Below, one piece after another: positions 45,888 to 55,529 of a stretch of 64,000 nucleotides of DNA (positions are counted from its first letter, which is position 1; each line of letters starts with the position of its first letter). Below the pieces are notes generated by a model that saw only the letters and a list, made by a program, of their open reading frames with translations, ran no database searches and had not been told where the DNA came from. The position numbers and the translations under genes are program-made. Source of the DNA: a virus; the IMG/VR virus record IMGVR_UViG_3300045119_000370, positions 53,743-117,742 of that record; one strand, given 5' to 3'.

Positions 45888-45942
45888 GGAACTCCTGACT
45901 GAGATCAGGGAGCAGCTGTGCGCGACTACCTCGTTACACTGA
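45775..45942 (+). CDS. Hypothetical protein (55 aa)
   Basis: The protein starts MDHEIPFTSEEWWKLKLKTR and is Trp-rich and charged (ERWWKETDYSKRPQDASEEL). The start has GGGGGAG upstream. It overlaps the basic-repeat gene by 113 bp and the next gene by 25 bp. Its composition looks more protein-like than the overlapping tail, so I favour it. Confidence 0.55.
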   Translation: MDHEIPFTSEEWWKLKLKTRERWWKETDYSKRPQDASEELLTEIREQLCATTSLH

Positions 45943-46172
45943 CCAACTTTAGACGTGGTCGGCGTGTGCAGAACGGCACCGCCGACTGGCACCGCCTCAA
46001 GCGTATCCTTGAAGCGGTGCGCAAGCGTCACGGTTGGAAAACGACGCTGTCCGAGACTGGACACTTCCCACTGGTCGTGCGCACGCATCGTGGTGGTCCG
46101 GTCGTCTTGAAGATCGAAGACGGCAAACTGATCGAGCAGGCTAAGCAGCTGGCCGAAGTGTTCGGGCCGTAA
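45918..46172 (+). CDS. Hypothetical protein, GTG start (84 aa)
   Basis: The GTG at 45918 gives MRDYLVTLTNFRRGRRVQNG. The protein is basic with strand-like segments (GHFPLVVRTHRGGPVVLKIE). It is the last gene before the large terminase. No family is recognised. Confidence 0.6.
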   Translation: MRDYLVTLTNFRRGRRVQNGTADWHRLKRILEAVRKRHGWKTTLSETGHFPLVVRTHRGGPVVLKIEDGKLIEQAKQLAEVFGP

Positions 46173-46223
46173 CTTAAACCCGGTCAAGTTGCGTGTGCCG
46201 TGGATAGCTGGTAGCCACGCCAC

Positions 46224-47984
46224 ATGAACCAAGTCAACATCAACCCGATGATCAACCAATTGCGGGGGATCATCATCGAGCAGCGTGAAGGCACGCTCAA
46301 CGCACCACGCACCCTCGACCGTGAAGACTGGCCACCCGATTACGGGGCGGTGCATGCGTGGCGACAGAACCAGCTGACCCGCTTTGCCAGTGATCGCAAG
46401 GTGGTCGCCGCCGCCAAGCGCTTCTACGCCAACAAGCCGGTCGCGTTCATCAATCACTGGCTCGACACCTACGATCCGCGCAATGCCGCTGTCGGCGATC
46501 CGGTGTGGTTGCCGATGGTCCTGTTCAGGCGTCAGCAGAACCTGATCGAGTTCGTCAACGCATGTGTGGCCGGCGAGACGTCCGGCCTCGTCGAGAAATC
46601 CCGTGACATGGGGGCGACGTGGGTCTGTGTCGGCATGAGCGTGCATTGGTTCCTGTTCGGTGGCGCGGTCGCCATCGGCTGGGGGAGCCAGACGCAGGAC
46701 AAGGTCGACCGGCTCGGCGATCCGTCCGGCGTGTTCGAGAAGATCAGGATGGCGCTCCACCACCTGCCCGACTACTTCAAGCCTGCCGGCCTCGACGCCA
46801 GCCTCAACTACATGCGTTGCGTCAACCCGAAGACCGGGGCAACGATTGTCGGCGAGGTCGGCGACAACATCGGTCGTGGCGGCCGCACAATGGTCACCTT
46901 CGTCGACGAGGCGGCCTACTTGCTCAGACCAGAGAAGGTCGAGGGCGCACTCTTAGAAACCACCCGTACACGTATTGACATCTCCAGTGTGTCCGGTCCC
47001 GGCACGGTGTTTCACCGCAAGCGTGAATCCGGTGTCGACTGGGAACCCGGACAGAGTACGGTCAAGGCCCGCACTAACGTGTTCGTGATGGACTGGCGCG
47101 ATCACCCGACCAAGGATCAAGACTGGTACGACACGCGCAAGGAAGACCTCAAGCAGAAGGGTCTTGGTCACGTCTTCGCGCAGGAGATCGATAGAAATTA
47201 CTTGGCGGCCGCCGAAGGCATCATCATCAACGCCGAGTGGGTCGAGGCGGCAATCGATGCCGACAAGAAGCTCGGCCTCGACATCGAGACACTGGGTGGT
47301 CAGACGATTGCGGCTCTCGACGTCGCCGACGGCGGCGCAGACAGTAATGCACTGGCCATACGTAAAGGCCCGGTGCTCAAGTACCTCGACGAGTGGGGCG
47401 AGCGGGATACCACGATCACCGCCCGCCGCGCAGTGACTACGTGTGAACCGTTCGCGCCGCTCGATCTCGAATACGACGCAGTCGGTGTCGGTTCCGGCGT
47501 CAAGGGCGAGACCAATCGCCTCGTCGAGGACAAGGTGATGCCGAAGGGCATCCGTATGCAGCCGTGGCTGGCCAGTGCCAAGGTCAACTTCCCCGCCGAC
47601 TTCGTTCATCAGGGAGATCGACAATCACCCCGCAATCGCGACTTTTTCCAGAACCTGAAAGCGCAGGCGTGGTGGATGCTGGCGCGGAGGTTCGAATTAA
47701 CGTGGCAGGCAGTCAATAATATACTGACCGGCGAACTCGATCCCGACGAACTGATTATCTTGCCGAGCAAGCTGCCACTTATCCGCAAGCTGCAAAAAGA
47801 ACTGAGCCAAGCCACTGCCAGCCGCAAGAGCACGACGCTCAAGCTGATCGTCGACAAGAACCCGGAAGGGACCAAGTCGCCCAACCTCGCCGACTCCGTG
47901 GTCATGTCGTACTGGCCAGTCATGTTGCCTGAGCGTCATCTTGCCATTGGTGGTTTCAGTGTGTTGCGTCAGACCGGACCCTAA
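46224..47984 (+). CDS. Terminase large subunit
   Basis: A 586-residue protein. The ATPase half has a Walker A-like EKSRDMGAT (124-132, the degenerate form of many terminases) and Walker B MVTFVDEAA. The nuclease half has an RNase H-like acidic series, ALDVADGGADSNAL, DLEYDAVGVG and LADSVVM. The protein packages DNA into the prohead through the portal encoded 1.4 kb downstream and cuts the concatemer. The proposed small subunit is at 43714. The start codon at 46224 lies 51 bp after the previous gene. Confidence 0.88.
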   Translation: MNQVNINPMINQLRGIIIEQREGTLNAPRTLDREDWPPDYGAVHAWRQNQLTRFASDRKVVAAAKRFYANKPVAFINHWLDTYDPRNAAVGDPVWLPMVLFRRQQNLIEFVNACVAGETSGLVEKSRDMGATWVCVGMSVHWFLFGGAVAIGWGSQTQDKVDRLGDPSGVFEKIRMALHHLPDYFKPAGLDASLNYMRCVNPKTGATIVGEVGDNIGRGGRTMVTFVDEAAYLLRPEKVEGALLETTRTRIDISSVSGPGTVFHRKRESGVDWEPGQSTVKARTNVFVMDWRDHPTKDQDWYDTRKEDLKQKGLGHVFAQEIDRNYLAAAEGIIINAEWVEAAIDADKKLGLDIETLGGQTIAALDVADGGADSNALAIRKGPVLKYLDEWGERDTTITARRAVTTCEPFAPLDLEYDAVGVGSGVKGETNRLVEDKVMPKGIRMQPWLASAKVNFPADFVHQGDRQSPRNRDFFQNLKAQAWWMLARRFELTWQAVNNILTGELDPDELIILPSKLPLIRKLQKELSQATASRKSTTLKLIVDKNPEGTKSPNLADSVVMSYWPVMLPERHLAIGGFSVLRQTGP

Positions 47985-48001
47985 CGCACAGGCACAGTCA
48001 G

Positions 48002-48322
48002 ATGACCCAGATCAGGTCGTGGCTCAAGGACAATGCAACACTGGCCACGTTCTTGGTGGCGCAAGCCGCTGCCGTGGCTGTGGGTATTGTCAGCCTCATC
48101 ATTTATGCAGTGAAGCTCGAAACCCGCGTGCACATCATGGAGACGCGCGGCTCGGCCTACACGGTCGAGAGCATCGGCAAGATCGAGGAGAATCTCGGCA
48201 AGATCGAGGTGCGGGTAACGACATTAGAAGGACACGTCGAGGCCAACACCGACTCGGTCAAGCGGATCGTCGACGTCATGACCCGTGAGTTGAACAAGCA
48301 ACATCAAGGAGAGAAACAGTGA
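48002..48322 (+). CDS. Putative holin (106 aa)
   Basis: The protein starts MTQIRSWLKDNATLATFLVA. One transmembrane segment (12-37, LATFLVAQAAAVAVGIVSLI) is followed by a long coiled coil (RVTTLEGHVEANTDSVKRIV) and a charged tail. Small single-span proteins next to an endolysin are usual holin or holin-accessory candidates. Its stop overlaps the endolysin GTG start. It would release the endolysin or anchor lysis proteins. Confidence 0.6.
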   Translation: MTQIRSWLKDNATLATFLVAQAAAVAVGIVSLIIYAVKLETRVHIMETRGSAYTVESIGKIEENLGKIEVRVTTLEGHVEANTDSVKRIVDVMTRELNKQHQGEKQ

Positions 48323-49092
48323 CAGCCGAAACCGAGAAGCGGATGCCGGGTGACACCGAGCCGTCTGTAAAGGCAGCGACGATCACCACACTGACCCCGA
48401 AAGATTTTCAACGCCGGCTGGTCGAGCACGGCTTCGACTTGCCCAAGTATGGGGCCGACGGCGACTGGGGCGACGAGACCGCGAGCGCGTGCGATAACTG
48501 GTTCGCCGAGGGCACCGACCTACTTACTGATCCGTCGGTCCCGATCACACCACCAGACACCGATGTCGGTGAGGGTCTCGTCCCGGCCGATTGGATGCCC
48601 GACTGCGACATGGATAAGCTCATCATTCACTGGACCGCCGGCAGCTACACGGTGAGCGCCACCGACCGTGAGCACTACCACATCATCGTCGGTGGCGACG
48701 GCCACCTCGCCAAGGGCGACAAGTCGATCAAGGCGAACGTCTCGACCAGCGACAATGACGGTTACGCCGCGCACACCAAGAATTGCAACAGCAAGTCAAT
48801 CGGCATCAGTGCAGCGTGCATGGCCGGCGCTTGGGAAAGCCCGTTCAATGCGGGAGCCTATCCGCTCAAGCAAATCCAGTGGGACACACTGGCCGAGGTC
48901 GCCGCCGAACTGTGCAACAAGTACAATATCGCGGTGACCCCGACGACCGTGCTTCAGCATGGCGAGGTCGAGGACAACCTCAACATCGCGCAGGACGGCA
49001 AGTGGGATATCTGCAAGCTGCCGTGGGCACCGTCGCTGAATCACAAACAGGTCGGCGATCAGTTCCGCGACATGGTCAAAGCACGCATGTGA
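48319..49092 (+). CDS. Endolysin: N-acetylmuramoyl-L-alanine amidase with peptidoglycan-binding domain
   Basis: A 257-residue protein translated from GTG. Residues 25-65 (LTPKDFQRRLVEHGFDLPKY) look like a peptidoglycan-binding repeat. Residues 95-255 are an Amidase_2-type catalytic domain with IIHWTAGSYTV (H104), REHYHIIVGGDG and LQHGEVEDN as probable zinc ligands. There is no signal peptide, so a holin is needed. It cleaves between N-acetylmuramic acid and L-alanine at lysis. Confidence 0.85.
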   Translation: MTAETEKRMPGDTEPSVKAATITTLTPKDFQRRLVEHGFDLPKYGADGDWGDETASACDNWFAEGTDLLTDPSVPITPPDTDVGEGLVPADWMPDCDMDKLIIHWTAGSYTVSATDREHYHIIVGGDGHLAKGDKSIKANVSTSDNDGYAAHTKNCNSKSIGISAACMAGAWESPFNAGAYPLKQIQWDTLAEVAAELCNKYNIAVTPTTVLQHGEVEDNLNIAQDGKWDICKLPWAPSLNHKQVGDQFRDMVKARM

Positions 49093-49412
49093 TGCAGGTC
49101 TCCGACCAACTACGCAAAAGCACCTACGGCTACACCCATTGGTGCCCGGGCTGTAGGTGCTGTCATCACATCGCCGTCGACGAACCCAACGCGAGCGGCG
49201 CGATGTGGTACTTCGACCGCAACTTAAACAAGCCGACCTTCTCGCCGAGCGTTTACTTCCGCTATCTTGACCAGAAGGGCATGCCAATCGGCATCTGTCA
49301 CTACCACTTGGTCGCCGGCCAGCTGAGCTTTCAGGACGATTGCACACATGGTTACGTCGGCCGGATCGTCGATTTGCCCGCATTGCCGCCCGGACTACGC
49401 GACAAGGAATAG
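49092..49412 (+). CDS. DUF6527-like zinc protein (106 aa)
   Basis: The protein starts MQVSDQLRKSTYGYTHWCPG. YTHWCPGCRCCHHI, ASGAMWYFDRNLNKPTFSPS and DDCTHGYVGRIVDLP match the DUF6527 pattern as I remember it, with a probable metal site of Cys and His. Such proteins are common in phage morphogenesis clusters, with no known function. It lies between the endolysin and portal genes. Confidence 0.75.
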   Translation: MQVSDQLRKSTYGYTHWCPGCRCCHHIAVDEPNASGAMWYFDRNLNKPTFSPSVYFRYLDQKGMPIGICHYHLVAGQLSFQDDCTHGYVGRIVDLPALPPGLRDKE

Positions 49413-49417
49413 CCGAA

Positions 49418-52400
49418 ATGGTTGAACGTCTCAGACTGGACGCGGTGGACAAAGCCGCCAAGGGCAACAACGGCCGCGCCGGCCTGATGATGACCGGCCT
49501 CGTCGCGCCGCCGCCCCGCCTCAAGGCAATGACCCCGATGGGCGTGTCCGGCGTCAGTGTGTTGAGCGGCTACGTCCGCACCACCGAGAAGAATGCCGAC
49601 TGGGTCGGAAGCCGCAAATGGCAGACGATTGCCGACATGAGCGTCAACGTCAGTATCGTTGCCGCCAGTGTCGGCTTCTTCTTGAACATGGTGGCGCATC
49701 CAGCGTGGACGGTGAAGCCGGCCGAGGACGTCAAAGAGGGCAAGTCGAGCAAGGAAGCCGAGAAGCTCGCCGAGTTCGTCCACGAAGTCATCAACGACAT
49801 GACCACGCCGTGGCAGCGCGTGGTCCGCCGTAGTGCGATGTACCGCTTCAACGGTTTCGGCATTCAGGAGTGGATTGCCAAGAAGCGCGACGACGGCAAG
49901 ATCGGCATCAAGGACATCGAGCCGCGTCCGCCGTTCACGATTGAGCGCTGGGCAGTCGACGACGACGGCACGATTCTCGGTGTGTGGCAGCGCAGCCCAC
50001 AGACGTTTGAGCTTCTCGGCTTGCCACGCGGCAAGCTGATATACTTGGTCGACGACACTTATACTGACCAGCCCGACGGTATCGGTGTCTACCGTATGCT
50101 GGCCGAGCCGTTCAATCGGCTGAAGCAGTATCTCGAACTCGAAGCCCGCGCCTATGAGCGCGACATGCGTGGCATCCCGATTGGCCGCGCCCCGATCACT
50201 GCGATCAGGCAGATGGTCAAGGAAGGCCGCCTGACCGACAAGGAGGGCGAGGGCCTGTTGCAGGGCATCCGCGATTTCATCACCACGCAGGTGCGCGACA
50301 AGAACACGTCGCTGCTGATGGATTCGCTGCCTTACGAGAACCAGACCGCCGACGGCCTGACGATTGCCGGCACCCAGCAGTGGGACGTCAGCCTGTTGTC
50401 GGGCGGCGTCAGTGGCTTCGCCGACATGGCCAAGGCCATCGACCGGCTACAGCGCGAGATCGCGAGGATCATCGGTACTGAGCATTTGATGATGGGCGAT
50501 CAGGGCGGCAACCGTGCCCTCTCCGAGGACAAGAGCCGCAACCTCTACCTCATCGCCAATGCCGTGCTCGCCAACATCGCCGATGCGATGAACCACGACG
50601 TCATCGATCCGGTCTGGTCGTTGAACGGCTTCGATCCCAAGCTCAAGCCGAAGTTCAGCACCGAGGACGTCGCCTTCAAGAACGCGCAAGAGATCGCCAC
50701 GGCGCTGCAAGCGATGGCGGCGGCCGGCGCTGTGCTCCAGCCCAACGACCCGGCCATCGACGACGTCCGCGACTTGCTCGGCATCGCCAAAGCACCCGAG
50801 ATGACGCCGGCACAGATCGGCATGATGCAGGGAGCCGCCGCTGGCGCGCCCGGAGCGCCCGGCGCTGCCGGTGGACCGTTCGGGGCCAAGAAACCACCCC
50901 AGCCCGCTCCTACCCCGGCGGCCGGGGCCAACGGCAAGGCACCGGGCAGGGGCAGTCCTCCCCAACTCGACGATGCCAAGCAGCAACAGGTCGCAGATAC
51001 AACCGACAGTCAGTCGAAGCGGCCCGGTCAGAAGCCGGTGCCGACCAAGAAGCGCTGGGACGAGTACGACGAGTTCAGGAAGTACAATCACTACCACGGC
51101 GAGCACGGCTACTTCGCGTCTGGTTCCGGCGACCCGACGAGCACGGCCGGCTGGGGCGGTAGCGGCCCGGGCGGCTCACTGAGCATCGACGACTACGCCA
51201 ACCAAGCGATGGGCAATCTCGGTCGTACCAGCCGCACGGCACAGGGTGTGCTCGACACCTCGTCGAGCGCCGGCAAGGAGGACAAGTTGGTCGCCGGCCT
51301 GACCGGCGAGCACGCCGCGATGCAGGCCAAGCAGAACTTCGAAGGGGCGATCCGCGATCTCTACTACGAGCGCAACGACGTCCCCGACCGCTGGCGCGAC
51401 ATGGAGGTGCGTGTCGACAAGCTCGCCGAGGACATCAATCAGGGCATCGTGCGTCCGGGCGAGGTCAACCGCACACTCGAAACCAAGTTCCCCAACCAGA
51501 CCAGTGCACTCGATCTGCCGATTGCCAAGAAGCAGTTCGCGCAGGAATTGACCGACCGGCTACGTGATCCGCACGCCGATCCGGTCGAGACCGCCGCGTG
51601 GATCGAGTGGCGCGCCAACATCATGGACCATTTCTGGTCGGACGGTGTCGGCAAGACCTCGAAGGCGCTGGCGGCATTGCCGCTGATGCGCGCCGGCATC
51701 GCACTGCCCAACTACCCCGACAACAAAGTATTTTATGGCTACGCGCCCAAGACCAAGGTCGACCCGCGCAACGGCGGCAGTGCCTATCTCGGCAGCGAGT
51801 GGAAGAAGTTCAACGATTACTATCACACACTGATCCCGGTCAGGAAGTACAATCCGAACCACGTTCCGGCTGGCTCACCGGAAGGCGGACAGTTCGCGCC
51901 GAAGGACGGGCAACTCGAACTGCCGTTCGAATCGCGGGCGCTGGTGCCGGCGGAATCGCATGCACTGGTGCCGATGGAGTCCGGGCCGAACGCAAACAGT
52001 CTGGCGACCCAGCTGCCGGCGGCCGCCAACGACAATCTGCCGGTTTCACGCAAAGACCCGGAAGCTTCGCTTAAGACGAGGCAGTGGCTGGCCTTGAACG
52101 CGCGCCGGAAGCTGGCCGACGGTTTGTCCAGCGTCAAGGAGGTCGGGGCGGAACTGGGTGCAAGTACGGCGCGCGAGTTCGCGGTTATCGCGGCGGTCGA
52201 CATGGTCATGCATGCTGTCGTCCCGGTCCTGCCCGAGCCGTTCGGTGCACTGACGGCGGCGGCGTTGACCGCGACCGTCGGCAAGATCGCTACCAAGCTC
52301 GGCGTTACCGAGGAGAACATCCGTCACGGTCTGAGGGCCGGGATCAACAAGCTCATCGAGTTCCGCAAGTCGCAGCTGACACTCGGTCGTTTGCGGGCGG

Positions 52401-55400
52401 TCCCGGCAGGCGCGGTCGTCGATCTGGACAGAGGTCGCATCCTGACCAAGGGCGACGAGGACATTGGCCTGTTCTTCCTTTTCAAGGACGACAACGCGGC
52501 CGGACCAGACGACGCCATCTTGCAGTGGCTGTATGCGATCAACGACATGCTCGACCATCCAACGCCGGCACAGCGTGACCCGGCGACACAGCCGGCCGCC
52601 AATGCCACCGTGCACGTCAATCGTCTGCATGACGTCACCGACATGACCGTCAAGTACAATCACGAGCATGATCCGAAGAGTGGCGAGTTCGCCCCGACCG
52701 GCGAAGGCGAGGTCAGTGGTGGCGGCGGGGCTGAACTGACTGGCACCGCGCAGTGGGTGCGCCCGAGCGAAGCCAACATGCGGCAGGAGTACAAGGTCGA
52801 GTACCAGCATCACTTCAAGGATGCGCACGGTGACATGTTCCCGAACGAGCAGGACTTCGTCGATGCGGTCAAGGCCGCGCCGACGGTGACTGTCGACCGT
52901 GCTCTCGACGGTCGCATCAGCAACCGCAGCCAGACCTCCAGCATGAGCAGTCTGCTCGGTCTGATCCGGGGCTACCGCTCCTATCCCAAGTTCAGGAACG
53001 AGAAAACACTGACGGCACTGGAAGACCGCATCAAGACCGGCAAGCCTACCGACATGGCGATTGTCACCAAGGACGGCAACAGTATGCGCGTGCTCAGTGG
53101 CAACACGCGCATGGACATCGGCTTCATGCATAACGACCGGGTCAAGGTGGTCATGCTCGATGTCGGCAAGTACCGTAAGTACAACGAGAAGCACCAGCCG
53201 GGTGGCTCGCCCCAAGGTGGAGAGTTCGCGCCGAAGGACGGCGGTGAGGGCGGCGGCGTCGGTGGAGGCAAAAACTACGGACTGGTCCCCGGCGACGTCC
53301 AGAAGTTCCACGAACTCAAGTCGCAGTGGGCCAAGGTCAACAACAATCTCTTGACCCACATCGATCACCCGGATTCGCCGGAAGCGCAGATCGCGATGCA
53401 CGAGATGGAGCGCATCTCGAAGGAGATCGGTCAGCTGCATGCTGATCCCGGTGGCCCGGAAGGCATCGGTCTCCCCGGCGGTCCCCGTGACGTGACGATT
53501 ATCGGCGCAGGTCCGGGCGGTCTGGCAGCGAGCATCTTCGGTGGGGCCGAGGGTCTCGATACACTGATTGTCGAGAAGAACGTCGAGGCCGGCGGACAGG
53601 CACGCTACTCGTCGCGCATCGAGAACTTCCCCGGCTTCCCGGTCGGTGTGACCGGCGAGACCCTGACCAGCAATATGTTCGAGCAGTCGGCGCGTCTCGG
53701 TGCCGAGAACAAGCTCGGTGTCAGTGTCACCGGCATGACCGTTGATCCGATCACCGGGATGAAGACGCTGACGATGTCGGACGGCACCTCCGTCGACAGC
53801 CGCACGGTCATACTGGCCGGCGGCGTCGAGTTCCGCCAGCCCGACTTCCCCGGTGCGGATGGGTCGGGCGTGTTCGTCGGCGACGGCAAGAAGCTGGCCG
53901 AGGAGAGCGTCGGCGGCACTGCCGTGGTGCTCGGCGGCTCGAATGGCGCGGCACAGGCTGCACTGGGCGCAGCGACGCAAGCCGATCAGGTCTACCTGAT
54001 CTCGCGCAGCCCAATCGCCAAGGGCATGAGCGACTACCAAGTCAGTGCACTGGGCAACCAGCCGAAGGTCACGGTCCTAGAGAACGACGGCATCGCCAGT
54101 CTCAACCGCGATGCGGCGGGCAACCCGGTGAGCATCACCACCAAGAGCGGGCAGACGATCTCGACCAAGGCGGTCGGTGTGTTCACTGGCAGTGTGCCGT
54201 CGACGAACTGGCTACCGTCAGGAATTAGTCGCAACAAGGCCGGCATGGTGACCACCGACCGGAACCTGCAAACCAGTATTCCGGGTGTGTTCGCGGTCGG
54301 CGACATGCGCGAGGGAGCCATCGGCAGAATCGGTGTCGCGGTCGGCGAGGGGCAGCTGGCACTGCGTGAAGCGCACGTCTATCTGGAAGACAGCCGGAAA
54401 GCGCAGGCCAAGCTCGACGTGGCGATTGCCCACGACGACACGCACAAGGCGGCCCAAACGTTCAACGCCTCCGATCTGCTCACACGGCTGTTTGCCATCG
54501 ACCGCGCCAATCCGTGGTTCGGGCAGACGGTCGAGGACGTCAAGCCGCCGGTCAAGAAGTACAACGAGAAGCATCAGCCGGGCGGTTCACCTGAAGGCGG
54601 ACAGTTCGCGCCGAAGGACGGCGGCGGTGAGGGCGGCGGTAGCGCCGAGGGCGGCCACAAGGTCAACAGCGCAGGCGAACTGGTAGGCTACGTCCCGAAG
54701 CCCGTCAGTTCGGCCAGCGAATTGTACGAGCGCACACGTGATCCCAGTGCCACCCCGGAGAGCGTCATGGCAATCGCCGGTCCCGATGTCGCCGCCAAGG
54801 CCGCCGAGGCCGAGCGGCGGCTGAAAGACGATGTGGCGACGCAGACCAAGTTCTTGGGCAAGGACGGCAAGTACATTCCCACGCGCGAGGCCCTGCACAA
54901 CGACATCCTGCACAACGGTGGCATTGACAGCAAAGGCAAGCGCACTGCATGGACCGGCTTCACTCCCGAGGCGATTGCCAATGCAAGGCCGGCAGAAGGC
55001 GAACAGAAGACGCTGTACGTGTTGGGTGGACGTGGCGGGGCCGGCAAGAGTTGGTTCTCGAAATCGCCCGACAGCCCCTTCGACGCTTCCAAGACGATGT
55101 ACATCAACAGCGACGACTTCAAGGAATCGTTGCCCGAGTACGCGGGCTGGAACGCCGGCTCGGTACACGAGGAGGCCAGCGACATAGCCAACCGTGCGCA
55201 TGAGTGGGCGCGCAACGCCGGCCTCAACGTCACCTTCGACGCCACCCTCAAATCGAGCGGCTCGGTCAGTAAGCTGATCTCGGATTATGAGAAGGCCGGT
55301 TACAAGATCGAGGGCTACTTCATGCACACTGCGCCACAGGTTAGTGCGGTGCGCGCCATGCACCGCTTCAATCACACTGGCAGGTACGTGCCGGCGAAAT

Positions 55401-55525
55401 ACATATTGGGCAGCACGTCCAACGAGGCAACGTTCGACTCGATGCGGACGCGCTTCAGTAAGTGGGCGGTTTATGATAACAACACCGGCAGAGGCCCGGT
55501 CAAGGTGGCCGAGAACAAGAGGTGA
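49418..55525 (+). CDS. Giant portal-effector polyprotein (2035 aa)
   Basis: Residues 1-480 resemble a phage portal of the DUF935 type (VGSRKWQTIADMSVNVSIVA; AYERDMRGIPIGRAP; REIARIIGTEHLMMGDQGGN). Five KYN tags (residues 555, 810, 1079, 1254, 1714) then separate five domains. They are a Fic-like domain with HFWSDGVGKTSK (738-749), an unknown domain beginning QLELPF, a ParB-like domain with SGNTRMDIGF, a thioredoxin-reductase-like FAD/NAD(P) domain (GAGPGG 1363-1368; GDMREG near 1628) without the CxxC pair, and a zeta-toxin-like kinase with GGRGGAGKS (1870-1878). The ATG is at 49418. Cleavage at the tags by a prohead protease is inferred. Confidence 0.85.
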   Translation: MVERLRLDAVDKAAKGNNGRAGLMMTGLVAPPPRLKAMTPMGVSGVSVLSGYVRTTEKNADWVGSRKWQTIADMSVNVSIVAASVGFFLNMVAHPAWTVKPAEDVKEGKSSKEAEKLAEFVHEVINDMTTPWQRVVRRSAMYRFNGFGIQEWIAKKRDDGKIGIKDIEPRPPFTIERWAVDDDGTILGVWQRSPQTFELLGLPRGKLIYLVDDTYTDQPDGIGVYRMLAEPFNRLKQYLELEARAYERDMRGIPIGRAPITAIRQMVKEGRLTDKEGEGLLQGIRDFITTQVRDKNTSLLMDSLPYENQTADGLTIAGTQQWDVSLLSGGVSGFADMAKAIDRLQREIARIIGTEHLMMGDQGGNRALSEDKSRNLYLIANAVLANIADAMNHDVIDPVWSLNGFDPKLKPKFSTEDVAFKNAQEIATALQAMAAAGAVLQPNDPAIDDVRDLLGIAKAPEMTPAQIGMMQGAAAGAPGAPGAAGGPFGAKKPPQPAPTPAAGANGKAPGRGSPPQLDDAKQQQVADTTDSQSKRPGQKPVPTKKRWDEYDEFRKYNHYHGEHGYFASGSGDPTSTAGWGGSGPGGSLSIDDYANQAMGNLGRTSRTAQGVLDTSSSAGKEDKLVAGLTGEHAAMQAKQNFEGAIRDLYYERNDVPDRWRDMEVRVDKLAEDINQGIVRPGEVNRTLETKFPNQTSALDLPIAKKQFAQELTDRLRDPHADPVETAAWIEWRANIMDHFWSDGVGKTSKALAALPLMRAGIALPNYPDNKVFYGYAPKTKVDPRNGGSAYLGSEWKKFNDYYHTLIPVRKYNPNHVPAGSPEGGQFAPKDGQLELPFESRALVPAESHALVPMESGPNANSLATQLPAAANDNLPVSRKDPEASLKTRQWLALNARRKLADGLSSVKEVGAELGASTAREFAVIAAVDMVMHAVVPVLPEPFGALTAAALTATVGKIATKLGVTEENIRHGLRAGINKLIEFRKSQLTLGRLRAVPAGAVVDLDRGRILTKGDEDIGLFFLFKDDNAAGPDDAILQWLYAINDMLDHPTPAQRDPATQPAANATVHVNRLHDVTDMTVKYNHEHDPKSGEFAPTGEGEVSGGGGAELTGTAQWVRPSEANMRQEYKVEYQHHFKDAHGDMFPNEQDFVDAVKAAPTVTVDRALDGRISNRSQTSSMSSLLGLIRGYRSYPKFRNEKTLTALEDRIKTGKPTDMAIVTKDGNSMRVLSGNTRMDIGFMHNDRVKVVMLDVGKYRKYNEKHQPGGSPQGGEFAPKDGGEGGGVGGGKNYGLVPGDVQKFHELKSQWAKVNNNLLTHIDHPDSPEAQIAMHEMERISKEIGQLHADPGGPEGIGLPGGPRDVTIIGAGPGGLAASIFGGAEGLDTLIVEKNVEAGGQARYSSRIENFPGFPVGVTGETLTSNMFEQSARLGAENKLGVSVTGMTVDPITGMKTLTMSDGTSVDSRTVILAGGVEFRQPDFPGADGSGVFVGDGKKLAEESVGGTAVVLGGSNGAAQAALGAATQADQVYLISRSPIAKGMSDYQVSALGNQPKVTVLENDGIASLNRDAAGNPVSITTKSGQTISTKAVGVFTGSVPSTNWLPSGISRNKAGMVTTDRNLQTSIPGVFAVGDMREGAIGRIGVAVGEGQLALREAHVYLEDSRKAQAKLDVAIAHDDTHKAAQTFNASDLLTRLFAIDRANPWFGQTVEDVKPPVKKYNEKHQPGGSPEGGQFAPKDGGGEGGGSAEGGHKVNSAGELVGYVPKPVSSASELYERTRDPSATPESVMAIAGPDVAAKAAEAERRLKDDVATQTKFLGKDGKYIPTREALHNDILHNGGIDSKGKRTAWTGFTPEAIANARPAEGEQKTLYVLGGRGGAGKSWFSKSPDSPFDASKTMYINSDDFKESLPEYAGWNAGSVHEEASDIANRAHEWARNAGLNVTFDATLKSSGSVSKLISDYEKAGYKIEGYFMHTAPQVSAVRAMHRFNHTGRYVPAKYILGSTSNEATFDSMRTRFSKWAVYDNNTGRGPVKVAENKR
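51911..51928 (+). other. QLELPF peptide in the first polyprotein
   Basis: Residues 832-837 just after the second tag read QLELPF, matching QL(S/D)L(P)F-type beta-clamp-binding peptides. Related copies are QLDLPF at 60225-60242 in the second polyprotein and at 62696-62713 in the third. Confidence 0.6.
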
Positions 55526-55529
55526 GCCG

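Noticed and set aside
52046-54040. 664-codon minus strand frame across the portal polyprotein
   Set aside because: Long antisense frames are expected in GC-rich genes. The sense strand has clear Fic-like, ParB-like and TrxR-like motifs.
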